From positions 1 to 8,867 of the forward strand of contig URLT01000076.1 of assembly GCA_900548795.1 (NCBI GenBank): 8,867 nucleotides of DNA, given 5' to 3'. This document shows, piece by piece, positions 1 to 6,293 of this stretch. The first letter of the stretch is position 1; each line of letters begins with the position of its first letter. The notes beneath the pieces were generated by a model. The model was not told the origin of the DNA, ran no database searches, and saw only the letters and a list, made by a program, of their open reading frames with translations. A program made the translations under genes and the position numbers. Source of the stretch: an uncultured Eubacteriales bacterium. GTDB lineage: Bacteria > Bacillota > Clostridia > Oscillospirales > Oscillospiraceae.

Positions 1-275
1 CAATGACACGCGGGGAGCGGGTGCGGCCTTTCGGGGCGCGGGGGCAGAATCGCCGCGGCCGCTCGGGCGTTCCATAGGTATGGTTGCTCAGGCGTTTCCG
101 AAAAGCGGTCGGTTTTTTCCGCAACCAACGGCCGCTCCGTTGACCGCCGGAGGCTGTTTTTGAGAAGCCTTGCTCCTGGGAACCGACGGCCTCCGTTCGG
201 ATGCGAGCACGAAGGGTCTGCGGCTGCCGACCGTTTTCCGACCTTCTGTTGCTCTTTTGCCCGGCTTCCGGCCGG
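1..275. other. Intergenic stretch left of degV, no gene recognised
   Basis: No convincing gene is seen between the window edge and the degV stop codon. The stretch holds a few short inverted repeats: CAACGG/CCGTTG (126-131 with 137-142), GGTTGC/GCAACC (82-87 with 121-126), CGGAGGC/GCCTCCG (148-154 with 189-195), and CCGGC/GCCGG (261-265 with 271-275) directly after the degV stop. None is followed by a T-tract on the minus strand, so no canonical degV terminator is visible. A minus-strand ATG at 75 opens a frame off the left edge but has no good ribosome binding site. Confidence 0.5.
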
Positions 276-1166
276 TTATTTGCCCTCGGCGGCGCGTTTT
301 CTGCCGTTGCCGAAGTAGAAGGCGCTGACCAGACCGGGGCCGGTATGCGCGCCGATGATCGTGCCGATGTAGGAATAGAAAATATCCCGGAAGCCGGCGA
401 CGTCGCGGATCTCCTCGGCGAAGCGCTCGGCCTCGGCGCGGTCGTCGGCGTGGCAGACATAGAGCGTATGGTTCTGCGGGTCAATGGCCTCGCTGCGGAT
501 AATTTCCGCAATGCGGCTGTAGGTGCGCTTGCGTCCGCGGCATTTTTCGACGGCCTTCAGCTCCCCGGCGGGGTTCAGGTTCAGGATCGGCCAGATGTTG
601 AGCGTGTGCGCCACGACCATGCCCGTGCGGCTCACGCGCCCGCCCCGGTAAAGGTAGCTCAGGTCGCCCGTCGTGTAGTAGGGGCAGGCGAGAATGCGGT
701 TGTCCTCGAGCCACTGCACGACCTCCTGCGCGGTTTTTCCCTCGTCGCGCAGGTCGGCGGCGGCCAGCGCCAGCATCCCGTAGCTCATCGACGCGCCCAG
801 CGAGTCGACGACGTAAAGCTCGGCCTCCGGGTGCTCCTGAAGGAACTGCTCGCGCGCAAGCAGGGCGTTTTGGTATGTGCCCGAGATGCCGCTGCCCATG
901 GTCAGGTGGACGATCGGCAGGCCGAGGCGAAGCAGCTCGGGCCAGAACGCGAGATATTCGCCGACGTTCACGGCGCTCGTGTGCACGACGGCGCCCTGCC
1001 CCATGCGGGTGAAGAAATCGTGCAGATCCTCCGGGCGCATCGTGTCGACGCATTCCCTTCCGTCCAGCTCGTAGCGCATCATCAGGGTGTTTATCGCGCG
1101 ATCGCGGCAGATCCCGGCGGTCAGGTCGCAGCCGGAGTCGGTCGCAAATACAAATTTCTGTTCCAT
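276..1166 (-). CDS. DegV family fatty-acid-binding protein (FakB-like)
   Basis: DegV/FakB proteins are cytoplasmic two-domain proteins that bind a single fatty acid. In known systems they present it to the kinase FakA, which makes acyl-phosphate for phospholipid synthesis. The 296-residue product has the usual full length. Visible family marks are the N-terminal TDSGCDL (residues 9-15), the Thr-Ser at 63-64, the MGSGISGTYQNA loop (90-101), VVDSLGASMSYG (119-130), the basic YLYRGGRVSRTG stretch (171-182), and the C-terminal IGAHTGPG (271-278) that closes the lipid pocket. The start ATG is preceded by GGAGGA at 1174-1179 with a good spacer. The gene lies alone, about 410 nt downstream of the MBOAT gene on the same strand, and no promoter was recognised in that gap. 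No FakA or DAK-domain kinase is in the window, so the acyl-kinase partner would be elsewhere. Family assignment is sure; the exact lipid is unknown. Confidence 0.95.
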   Translation of the reverse strand: MEQKFVFATDSGCDLTAGICRDRAINTLMMRYELDGRECVDTMRPEDLHDFFTRMGQGAVVHTSAVNVGEYLAFWPELLRLGLPIVHLTMGSGISGTYQNALLAREQFLQEHPEAELYVVDSLGASMSYGMLALAAADLRDEGKTAQEVVQWLEDNRILACPYYTTGDLSYLYRGGRVSRTGMVVAHTLNIWPILNLNPAGELKAVEKCRGRKRTYSRIAEIIRSEAIDPQNHTLYVCHADDRAEAERFAEEIRDVAGFRDIFYSYIGTIIGAHTGPGLVSAFYFGNGRKRAAEGK

Positions 1167-1249
1167 AAATCATTCCTCCGTTCCGGCGCATCGTGCGCCG
1201 AATTTTCGCGCCGCGCCCACCGGTCGTGCGGGAGCATACGGCGTTTTTC

Positions 1250-1400
1250 ATACTGATTCTTGATTCAAATATTGAATCAAGAATCCCGTGTGCTTTGCAC
1301 ACTCGCATCGTGCGAATGCACGCTGCGCCGTCTCATGCAGAATCTGACGCGCCGCTGGCGCTATAAAAAGCGCTTCAAGCTTTTTAACAGATTCTAGTAT
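1250..1400. repeat. MITE-like or RNA-like block made of consecutive hairpins
   Basis: The ends are related inverted repeats: ATACTGATTCTTG at 1250-1262 and, read on the minus strand, ATACTAGAATCTG at 1400-1388, which align with one gap and one mismatch. Inside, perfect stems follow one another: 14 bp with a 3-nt loop (1255-1268 with 1272-1285), GTGTGC/GCACAC (1288-1293 with 1297-1302), TCGCA/TGCGA (1303-1307 with 1311-1315), and an AGAATCTG/CAGATTCT stem (1339-1346 with 1388-1395) that encloses GCGCC/GGCGC (1349-1353 with 1357-1361) and AAAAAGC/GCTTTTT (1365-1371 with 1379-1385). There is no open frame of note. A non-autonomous miniature element or a dispersed structured repeat fits best; a cis-regulatory RNA for degV is an alternative. 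Confidence 0.6.
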
Positions 1401-1404
1401 CAGA

Positions 1405-1453
1405 AGGCTCCGAGCCGGCCGCGTGCGGTCTTCCCGGAGCCTCGGTGTTTTTT
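1405..1453 (+). terminator. Hairpin followed by T-run, weak plus-strand terminator candidate
   Basis: AGGCTCCG (1405-1412) pairs with CGGAGCCT (1435-1442), with a second small stem GCCGC/GCGG in the loop. Six T residues follow at 1448-1453 after a 5-nt gap, so the signal is below canonical quality. No plus-strand gene lies upstream. It would end only a transcript coming from the 1250-1400 block or antisense to degV. It may be a chance structure. Confidence 0.3.
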
Positions 1454-1516
1454 GCGCTCAGGATTTGCGTTTATTTTACCGCAGCGGCGGACGGAATGCA
1501 TCCTCCTGTGCGGAAG

Positions 1517-1576
1517 GAGCCGTAAAAAATTGGTAGAGGGCGACTCTACTCAGGGTAGAGTGACGCGTTACGGCTC
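1517..1576 (-). terminator. Terminator of the DHHW-MBOAT operon, possibly attenuator-like
   Basis: The structure begins 3 nt after the MBOAT stop codon. On the minus strand an outer 9-bp stem, GAGCCGTAA/TTACGGCTC (1576-1568 with 1525-1517), encloses three copies of one 6-mer. GTAGAG (1538-1533) with CTCTAC (1549-1544) forms a hairpin followed by CAA and six T residues (1529-1524), which is a usable intrinsic terminator. The same middle arm can instead pair with the copy at 1555-1561 in a 7-bp hairpin that forms earlier in transcription and would exclude the terminator stem. Termination is the simplest reading; alternative pairing is seen in the sequence, but regulation by it is inference. Confidence 0.6.
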
Positions 1577-1579
1577 AAA

Positions 1580-2950
1580 TTAGAAGCGGAAATAGATGAA
1601 CGGGTTATAGCTCGAGCTGAGGATATAGACGACGCACACGGCGAACAGGGCGAGCGTGGCGGCGTTGGCCAGCAGCACGCCGCGCGCGGTGCGGCACGGC
1701 CGGCGCAGCAGGGGCAGGCAGCAGACCGCGCCGAGCGGAAGATAGAGCAGCGCCTTGAGCAGCGAGGCGTCCGCGGCGACGGCGGCCGCCCAGTCGGTCG
1801 CGTGGGGCAGGAACATCATGCCGAGGGCATGGCGCAGCGCGCCGAAGTCGACCAGATCGAACAGCACCCAGCCGATCAGCACAAAAAACGCCGTGTAGAC
1901 CCAGCGGACGGCCTTGGGAAGCCGGTCGAGCACCCGCCCGAGGAGGCATTTTTCAACGAGCAGCAGCAGGCCGTAATACAGCCCCCAGAGCAGAAAGTTC
2001 CACTGCGCCCCGTGCCAGAAGCCGGTCAGCGCCCAGACGAGCAGCAGGTTCAGCACCCAGCGCGAGCGCTTCACGCGGTTGCCGCCGAGGGGGATGTAGA
2101 TATAATCCCGAAACCAGCTCGAAAGCGAGATGTGCCAGCGCCGCCAGAAGTCCGTGACGGACAGGGCGCAGTAGGGATGGTCAAAATTTTCCAGAAAATG
2201 GAAGCCAAACATCCGTCCCATGCCGATGGCCATGTCGCTGTAGCCGGAGAAATCGAAATAGATCTGCAGGGCATAGGCCACGGCGGCGAGCCAGTAGAGC
2301 GCCGTGCCGTAAACGGCGGTGTCCCCGGCGTAGACCGTCTCGGCCAGCAGGGCGATGCGGTTGGCGAGGATGACCTTCTTGGCAAGCCCCAGCGTGAAGC
2401 GCCGAAGGCCGGCGGCGACGTCCTCAATGCACTCGCGGCGGTCGCGGATCTCCGACTCGACCGTCTGATAGCGGACGATCGGCCCGGCGATGAGCTGCGG
2501 GAAGAAGCTGACATAGAGCAGCAGCCGGAAAAAATTCCGCTGCACGCGAATGCTTCCGCGATAGAGGTCGATCACATACGAAAGGATCTGAAACGTGTAA
2601 AAGCTGATGCCGATGGGCAGGGTCAGGCGCGGCAGCAGGTTGCCGGGAAAGAGGCTGTCGGCAAAAAAGTTCAGATATTTGAACACAAACAGATTGCCGA
2701 CCAGCAGGACGACGGTCACGGTCAGAGCGAGCCTGCGGCAGCGGCCGCGGTCGATCGCAAGCCCGCCGACGTAGGCCGCGGCCGTGGCCGCGATCAGCAG
2801 CAGCAGGAGGCGCGGCTCGCCCCACGAATAGAACAGCAGGGATGCCAGCAGGAGCACGGCGTTGCGATAGACACGGTTTTTGCACAGGTAGTATGCGCCC
2901 GTGACCAGCGGAAGAAAGGCGAACAGGAAGGTCGCGCTGCTAAAAACCAT
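1580..2950 (-). CDS. MBOAT family O-acyltransferase, AlgI-like
   Basis: A 456-residue polytopic membrane protein of the AlgI branch of membrane-bound O-acyltransferases. These pass an acyl group, usually acetyl, across the membrane for modification of exported glycans such as alginate, cellulose or wall polymers. Hydrophobic segments run from about residue 5 to the end. Diagnostic stretches are LPIGISFYTFQ (111-121), YFDFSGYSDMAIG (231-243), DFWRRWHISLSSWFRDY (267-283), IPLGGNR (286-292), GFWHGAQWNF (310-319) with the presumed catalytic His313, and the typical C-terminal NPFIYFRF. The ATG follows GGAGGA (2963-2958) by 7 nt. That ribosome site lies at the end of the DHHW gene, 3 nt past whose stop this gene starts, so the two are almost certainly translationally coupled and work together. 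The acceptor polymer cannot be told from the sequence. D-alanylation by a DltB relative is less likely because no dltA or dltC is nearby. Confidence 0.93.
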   Translation of the reverse strand: MVFSSATFLFAFLPLVTGAYYLCKNRVYRNAVLLLASLLFYSWGEPRLLLLLIAATAAAYVGGLAIDRGRCRRLALTVTVVLLVGNLFVFKYLNFFADSLFPGNLLPRLTLPIGISFYTFQILSYVIDLYRGSIRVQRNFFRLLLYVSFFPQLIAGPIVRYQTVESEIRDRRECIEDVAAGLRRFTLGLAKKVILANRIALLAETVYAGDTAVYGTALYWLAAVAYALQIYFDFSGYSDMAIGMGRMFGFHFLENFDHPYCALSVTDFWRRWHISLSSWFRDYIYIPLGGNRVKRSRWVLNLLLVWALTGFWHGAQWNFLLWGLYYGLLLLVEKCLLGRVLDRLPKAVRWVYTAFFVLIGWVLFDLVDFGALRHALGMMFLPHATDWAAAVAADASLLKALLYLPLGAVCCLPLLRRPCRTARGVLLANAATLALFAVCVVYILSSSYNPFIYFRF

Positions 2951-2953
2951 AGG

Positions 2954-4102
2954 TCAGTCCTCCAAAACGAAGTCGGGCGAGACAAAAAAGTCGATGTTGC
3001 CGATCAGCAGCACCCGGTCGATGTTGTGCTCGCGCAGATAGGCGGCCAGCGAGAAGGGCTTGCCGAGGCTGCTTTCGTAATAGCGCAGATCGACGACGTA
3101 GGTGCGGCCGAAATGCGAGGCCAGCAGCTTGTCCAGCGCGTTGTCATAGGATTCGCCGAGCACCAGAAGATTTTCGCGGTCGGCGCGGTGCGTGTCGAAG
3201 CATATCTCGCCGTCGTCGCCGCCGTAGAACGCGCCGTAGCTCAGCACCGCGCCGGTGAAATCGGCGTCCTGCGCGCCGTAATCCTCGGCCGGAGCGCCGT
3301 TGCGCGTGATCTGCATGGGCGGGAAGGCGAAGCGGTAGGCCTCAAACGGCTCGCTGAAGCCCTCCGTGCCGGTCTGCGCGGCCTTCGAGCCGGAAAATTC
3401 GCCGACCGTGCGCGTCTCGAGCGGCGCGAGCGGCGCGTCCTCGACGCCCAGAAGCGGCAGCAGCTCGCAGTAGGCGCGGTAGGAGCCGGTGTACGACCAG
3501 TGGTGGTCGGTTTTGTAAAAATAAGACGAAAAATCGGAAAAATCGGCGACCTCGAACCGCCCCGTGTGCGTGCGCGGCAGCTCGAGCAGCGAGAACAGGA
3601 GGTCGTCGGCGCGGAGGCGCTCGCCGGTCTCAAAATCGATGTCGGTGTCCTTTTCGATGTAGTATGTATAAAACGACACGTCGGGGTGCGCGGCAAAGAC
3701 CGCGTTGAGATTTTCGGCGCGCGCCTCGAGCTTCGGCTGCTCGACCGACAGCTCGCGCGTGGGGTAGGTCAGGTAGCCCGAAAACAGCGAGACCTCGCCG
3801 AGGCGATAGTAGCGCCCGGGGCGCACGAGCGGCTTGAGCAGCGCCAGCTCCATGCGCGACGAGGCGGCGTTATAGACGCGCTTGAGCGTCTGAGCCAGCG
3901 GCACCTGATCGCACAGCGCGGCCTCGAGGCTGTCCTGAAAGCTCCCGTCGGCATAGCCGGAGACAGAGGGACGGTCGATGCGCGCGGCGTAGCGGTTTTC
4001 ATAGGAATTGAGCTCCTTGGGCAGGAGGATCGTGCGCCCCAGCCCGAGCAGCAGCCCGCCGAGCAGCAGGACGATCATAATCAGATCCAGCGTTTTTTTC
4101 AT
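2954..4102 (-). CDS. DHHW family exported protein, AlgX/AlgJ-like acetylation partner
   Basis: The 382-residue product has one N-terminal membrane anchor (about residues 6-26), then an extracytoplasmic domain. Family marks are ENRYAARIDRPS (35-46), the name motif DHHW at 199-202 within YKTDHHWSYTG, and GESYDN (316-321), whose Ser318 sits in the position of the nucleophile in AlgX/AlgJ-type SGNH-like O-acetyltransferases. In that family an Asp-His pair from the DHHW or DxHW motif and the Ser form the catalytic centre, taking acetyl from the MBOAT partner and placing it on a glycan. I chose the ATG at 4102 because GGAGAG (4115-4110) lies 7 nt upstream and a Lys-rich anchor start follows at once; the longer frame from 4156 has no such site and begins inside the repeat element. 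It is first in a two-gene operon with the MBOAT gene. The acetyl-transfer role is inferred from motifs and pairing. Confidence 0.88.
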   Translation of the reverse strand: MKKTLDLIMIVLLLGGLLLGLGRTILLPKELNSYENRYAARIDRPSVSGYADGSFQDSLEAALCDQVPLAQTLKRVYNAASSRMELALLKPLVRPGRYYRLGEVSLFSGYLTYPTRELSVEQPKLEARAENLNAVFAAHPDVSFYTYYIEKDTDIDFETGERLRADDLLFSLLELPRTHTGRFEVADFSDFSSYFYKTDHHWSYTGSYRAYCELLPLLGVEDAPLAPLETRTVGEFSGSKAAQTGTEGFSEPFEAYRFAFPPMQITRNGAPAEDYGAQDADFTGAVLSYGAFYGGDDGEICFDTHRADRENLLVLGESYDNALDKLLASHFGRTYVVDLRYYESSLGKPFSLAAYLREHNIDRVLLIGNIDFFVSPDFVLED

Positions 4103-4109
4103 AGGCTTT

Positions 4110-4115
4110 CTCTCC
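4110..4115 (-). promoter_or_regulatory. Ribosome binding site fixing the DHHW start
   Basis: GGAGAG on the minus strand, 7 nt before the ATG at 4102, decides this start over the in-frame ATG at 4156. Confidence 0.8.
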
Positions 4116-4136
4116 AACGAATGGTTATCCTGAATT

Positions 4137-4223
4137 TTAAGGAACCTCTGAATCAATCGGCTGCGGCGCGCAGCGGGTCTTTTGCCCCAACGGATCGGTT
4201 TGTTGAATCAGAGCTTCCCTTAA
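4137..4223. repeat. 87-bp element with imperfect terminal inverted repeats
   Basis: The left end TTAAGGAACCTCTGAATCAA (4137-4156) and the right end, read on the minus strand from 4223 to 4203 (TTAAGGGAAGCTCTGATTCAA with one extra G), match with one gap and two mismatches. Both ends carry TTAA, which could be a duplicated target site or part of the repeat. The interior is GC-rich and non-coding. The element fills most of the gap between the TRIC stop and the DHHW start. A closely related end motif occurs at 7962-7973. A miniature inverted-repeat transposable element is the best guess; an intrinsic terminator is less likely because no T-run follows. Confidence 0.6.
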
Positions 4224-4229
4224 TCGGGA

Positions 4230-4862
4230 TCAGATGTTGCGCACGCGGGGCAGATTCCAGCGGAAATGCGCCGAAAGCAGACGAATGGCGAACACGAGCG
4301 TGACCGAAAGCAGCATCGCGGCATAGAGCGGCAGCACGCCGCGCAGGAGCGTCATGCTCAGCGCGCCGGCCAGCGAGGCGCTGGCATAGATGTGCTTGAC
4401 GAAGATATAGGGCGTGTCGCCGGCGAGCGTGTCGCGCACGACGCCGCCCCCCACGCCCGTCAGCACGCCGACGAGCACGAGCAGAAAGGTGCTGCGGTCG
4501 GGGTCGAATTGCAGGGCGTTCCAGATGCCCATCACGGTGAAAACGCCCAGCCCCAGCGAGTCGAGCAGCAGCATCGCCAGATCGAAGCGCCGCTGGTTGT
4601 GCATCAGGCGGTGGCGCAGGAAGGGCAGGAACAGCAGCAGCGCCGTCCCGACCGCGACGAGGACGTTCGTCGGGTCGCGGAAGGCCAGCGGCGGCGTGAC
4701 GCCGAGGATCAGGTCGCGCAGGATGCCGCCGCCGACGGCGGTGACCACGGCCAGAACCAGAATGCCCAGCAGATCCATTTTCTTTTTCATTGCGGTCAGC
4801 GCGCCGGACGCCGCAAAGGCGACCGTTCCGGCCAGCTCCAGAGCCGTGACAAAATGCGACAT
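4230..4862 (-). CDS. TRIC/YicG family (UPF0126) membrane protein
   Basis: A 210-residue protein with about seven hydrophobic segments built from two repeats. Each repeat holds the family hallmark: TAVGGGILRDLILG (41-54) and TGVGGGVVRDTLAG (135-148). The conserved TPPLAFRDP (56-64) and TPYIFVKHIYA (150-160) follow them. Prokaryotic members resemble trimeric intracellular cation channels and pass K+; older annotation suggested glycine transport. The start at 4862 is chosen because GGAGG (4873-4869) lies 6 nt upstream; the frame extends to an ATG at 4928, but those residues are polar and unlike the family. The gene is 135 nt downstream of murA, beyond a strong terminator, and no clear promoter is seen in that gap, so expression may come from read-through or an unrecognised promoter. 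Length and motifs indicate an intact gene; the physiological substrate is uncertain. Confidence 0.92.
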   Translation of the reverse strand: MSHFVTALELAGTVAFAASGALTAMKKKMDLLGILVLAVVTAVGGGILRDLILGVTPPLAFRDPTNVLVAVGTALLLFLPFLRHRLMHNQRRFDLAMLLLDSLGLGVFTVMGIWNALQFDPDRSTFLLVLVGVLTGVGGGVVRDTLAGDTPYIFVKHIYASASLAGALSMTLLRGVLPLYAAMLLSVTLVFAIRLLSAHFRWNLPRVRNI

Positions 4863-4868
4863 GATTGG

Positions 4869-4873
4869 CCTCC
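4869..4873 (-). promoter_or_regulatory. Ribosome binding site fixing the TRIC start
   Basis: GGAGG on the minus strand, 6 nt before the ATG at 4862, supports this start over the upstream ATG at 4928. Confidence 0.8.
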
Positions 4874-4894
4874 GTTCAGGGGAATTTTCGGGCG

Positions 4895-4910
4895 CCGCAG
4901 ACTCCTGCGG
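4895..4910 (-). other. Small hairpin in the leader of the TRIC gene
   Basis: CCGCAG and CTGCGG form a perfect 6-bp stem with a 4-nt loop, between the murA terminator and the TRIC ribosome site. There is no T-run, so it is not a terminator. A role is not evident. Confidence 0.35.
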
Positions 4911-4944
4911 GAGCCGGGTCGCCGCCACGCAGGGATCCGTGCCG

Positions 4945-4986
4945 AAAAAACCGGCTGAACCGGGTCATTGCACCCGATCCAGCCGG
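4945..4986 (-). terminator. Intrinsic terminator of murA
   Basis: Twelve nt after the murA stop, CCGGCTG (4986-4980) pairs with CAGCCGG (4957-4951), with a second inner stem CGGGT/ACCCG (4976-4972 with 4965-4961). Six T residues (4950-4945) follow directly on the minus strand. This is the strongest terminator in the window and should end the murA transcript. Confidence 0.92.
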
Positions 4987-4997
4987 AAAAAGTTGCG

Positions 4998-6293
4998 TCA
5001 ACAGGCGCTTGCAGTCTTGGAGGGGGCATCCGGGCGCTCGATGCGCCGGATGTCGGCACCGAGCCCGCGCAGCTTGCCGATGATGTCTTCATAGCCGCGC
5101 TCGATATACTCGATCTCCTCGACGCGGGTCGTGCCCTCGGCGGCAAGCCCGGCGATGACCATGGCGGCGCCGGCGCGCAGGTCGCAGGCGTGCACCGTGC
5201 AGCCGGCGAGCCGCTCGACGCCGGTGATGACGGCGGTCTTGGTGTCGACCTTGATGCACGCGCCCATGCGGTTGAGCTCGGCGCAGTAGCCGAAGCGCGT
5301 GTCATAGATGCTCTCTGTGATGATGCTCGTGCCCTTGGCCAGCGCCATGCAGACGGCGATCTGCGGCTGCATATCCGTCGGGAAGCCGGGATAGGGCAGG
5401 GTCTTGACGTTCGCGCGGCGCAGCGCGCCGACGCGCTGCACGCGAATGGCCTCGTCGTATTCTGTCACCTTAACGCCCATTTCGCGCAGCTTGGCTGAGA
5501 TGCAGTCCATGTGCTTGGGAATGACGTTCTGGATCAGGATGTTGCCGCCTGCGGCGGCGACGGCGGCCATATAGGTGCCGGCCTCGATCTGGTCGGGGAT
5601 GATGGAATAGAACCCGCCGCGCAGCGCCTTGACGCCGCGCACCTTGATGATGTCCGTGCCCGCGCCGGAGACCTTGGCGCCCATGGCGTTGAGGAAGTTG
5701 GCGAGGTCCACGATGTGCGGCTCCTTGGCGGCGTTTTCGATGATGGTCGTGCCGCCGGCGAGCACTGCGCCGATCATGATGTTCATCGTTGCGCCGACCG
5801 AGACGACGTCGAGATTGACGCGGCCGCCGGTCAGGCCGTTTTCGGACGCCCGGGCGCAGACGAAGCCGTTTTGCAGCTCGACCTCTGCGCCGATGGCCTC
5901 GAAGCCCTTGATGTGCTGGTCGATCGGCCGGGCGCCGAAGTTGCAGCCGCCGGGCAGCGCCACGCGGGCGTGGCCGAAGCGGCCGAGCTGCGCGCCGATG
6001 AGGTAGTACGATGCGCGGATGCGCCGCACGAGCGCGTCCGACGCCTCGCTGTCGCGGACGTTTTCGCAGCAGACCTCGATGGTGTTCGGGCTCAGGCGGC
6101 GGATCTCCGCGCCCATGCTGTTGAGGATCTCGAGCAGCAGACGGACGTCGGAAATATCCGGAACGTTTTCGATCCGGCAGGTGCCGTTGACCAGCAGAGT
6201 GGCGGGTAGGATCGCAACTGCGGCGTTCTTCGCGCCGCTGATGGTCACGGTTCCTTCGAGCGGAGCGCCGCCCTGAATCACGTATTCTCTCAT
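4998..6293 (-). CDS. murA: UDP-N-acetylglucosamine 1-carboxyvinyltransferase (MurA)
   Basis: MurA transfers enolpyruvate from phosphoenolpyruvate to UDP-GlcNAc, the first committed step of peptidoglycan synthesis, in the cytoplasm. The 431-residue product has the standard length and the two-domain EPSP-synthase-like fold. Visible are SGAKNAAVAILPA (19-31) with Lys22 and Asn23, the flexible active-site loop PGGCNFGARPID (114-125) with catalytic Cys117, and YPGFPTDMQPQ (301-311) with the general-base-type Asp307. The Cys is the residue attacked by fosfomycin; species with Asp there are naturally resistant, so this enzyme should be sensitive as a protein. The start at 6293 follows GGAGAGG (6307-6301) by 7 nt; the frame extends to 6338 but the extra residues are unlike MurA. 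The gene has its own promoter at 6468-6496, a long structured leader and its own terminator, so it is probably monocistronic. Firmicutes often carry two paralogues (MurA and MurZ); which one this is cannot be decided here. Confidence 0.96.
   Translation of the reverse strand: MREYVIQGGAPLEGTVTISGAKNAAVAILPATLLVNGTCRIENVPDISDVRLLLEILNSMGAEIRRLSPNTIEVCCENVRDSEASDALVRRIRASYYLIGAQLGRFGHARVALPGGCNFGARPIDQHIKGFEAIGAEVELQNGFVCARASENGLTGGRVNLDVVSVGATMNIMIGAVLAGGTTIIENAAKEPHIVDLANFLNAMGAKVSGAGTDIIKVRGVKALRGGFYSIIPDQIEAGTYMAAVAAAGGNILIQNVIPKHMDCISAKLREMGVKVTEYDEAIRVQRVGALRRANVKTLPYPGFPTDMQPQIAVCMALAKGTSIITESIYDTRFGYCAELNRMGACIKVDTKTAVITGVERLAGCTVHACDLRAGAAMVIAGLAAEGTTRVEEIEYIERGYEDIIGKLRGLGADIRRIERPDAPSKTASAC

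Larger units (their letters stand above)
1167..1579. other. 413-nt intergenic region rich in inverted repeats
   Basis: This gap between the MBOAT stop and the degV start contains no credible gene. From right to left it holds a terminator or attenuator-like structure (1517-1576), a GC-rich hairpin with a plus-strand T-run (1405-1453), and a 151-bp block made almost wholly of hairpins (1250-1400). The last 80 nt before degV are featureless apart from its ribosome binding site and a short GGCGCA/TGCGCC repeat around 1184-1199. I could not identify a sigma-A promoter for degV, so it may depend on a promoter hidden in the repeat block or on read-through. Confidence 0.6.

Noticed and set aside
1..75. 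Possible start of a minus-strand gene leaving the left edge (ATG at 75)
   Set aside because: No ribosome binding site precedes it and the 25 visible codons show no recognisable motif. An alternative TTG start in another frame is equally weak.
261..275. CCGGC/GCCGG hairpin directly after the degV stop as its terminator
   Set aside because: On the minus strand it is followed by GCAAAAGAG rather than a T-tract, so it does not meet the intrinsic terminator pattern.
201..1256. Plus-strand frame antisense to degV
   Set aside because: It mirrors the whole DegV gene, which has clear family motifs and a ribosome site; the antisense product has neither.
1802..4303. An 833-codon open frame on the plus strand, antisense to the DHHW and MBOAT genes
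   Set aside because: It crosses both genes and the repeat element between the DHHW and TRIC genes. Its product is low-complexity, rich in Gln, Arg, Ala, Val and Asp, and resembles no family I know, and it overlaps two well-supported genes. Long antisense frames are common in GC-rich DNA.
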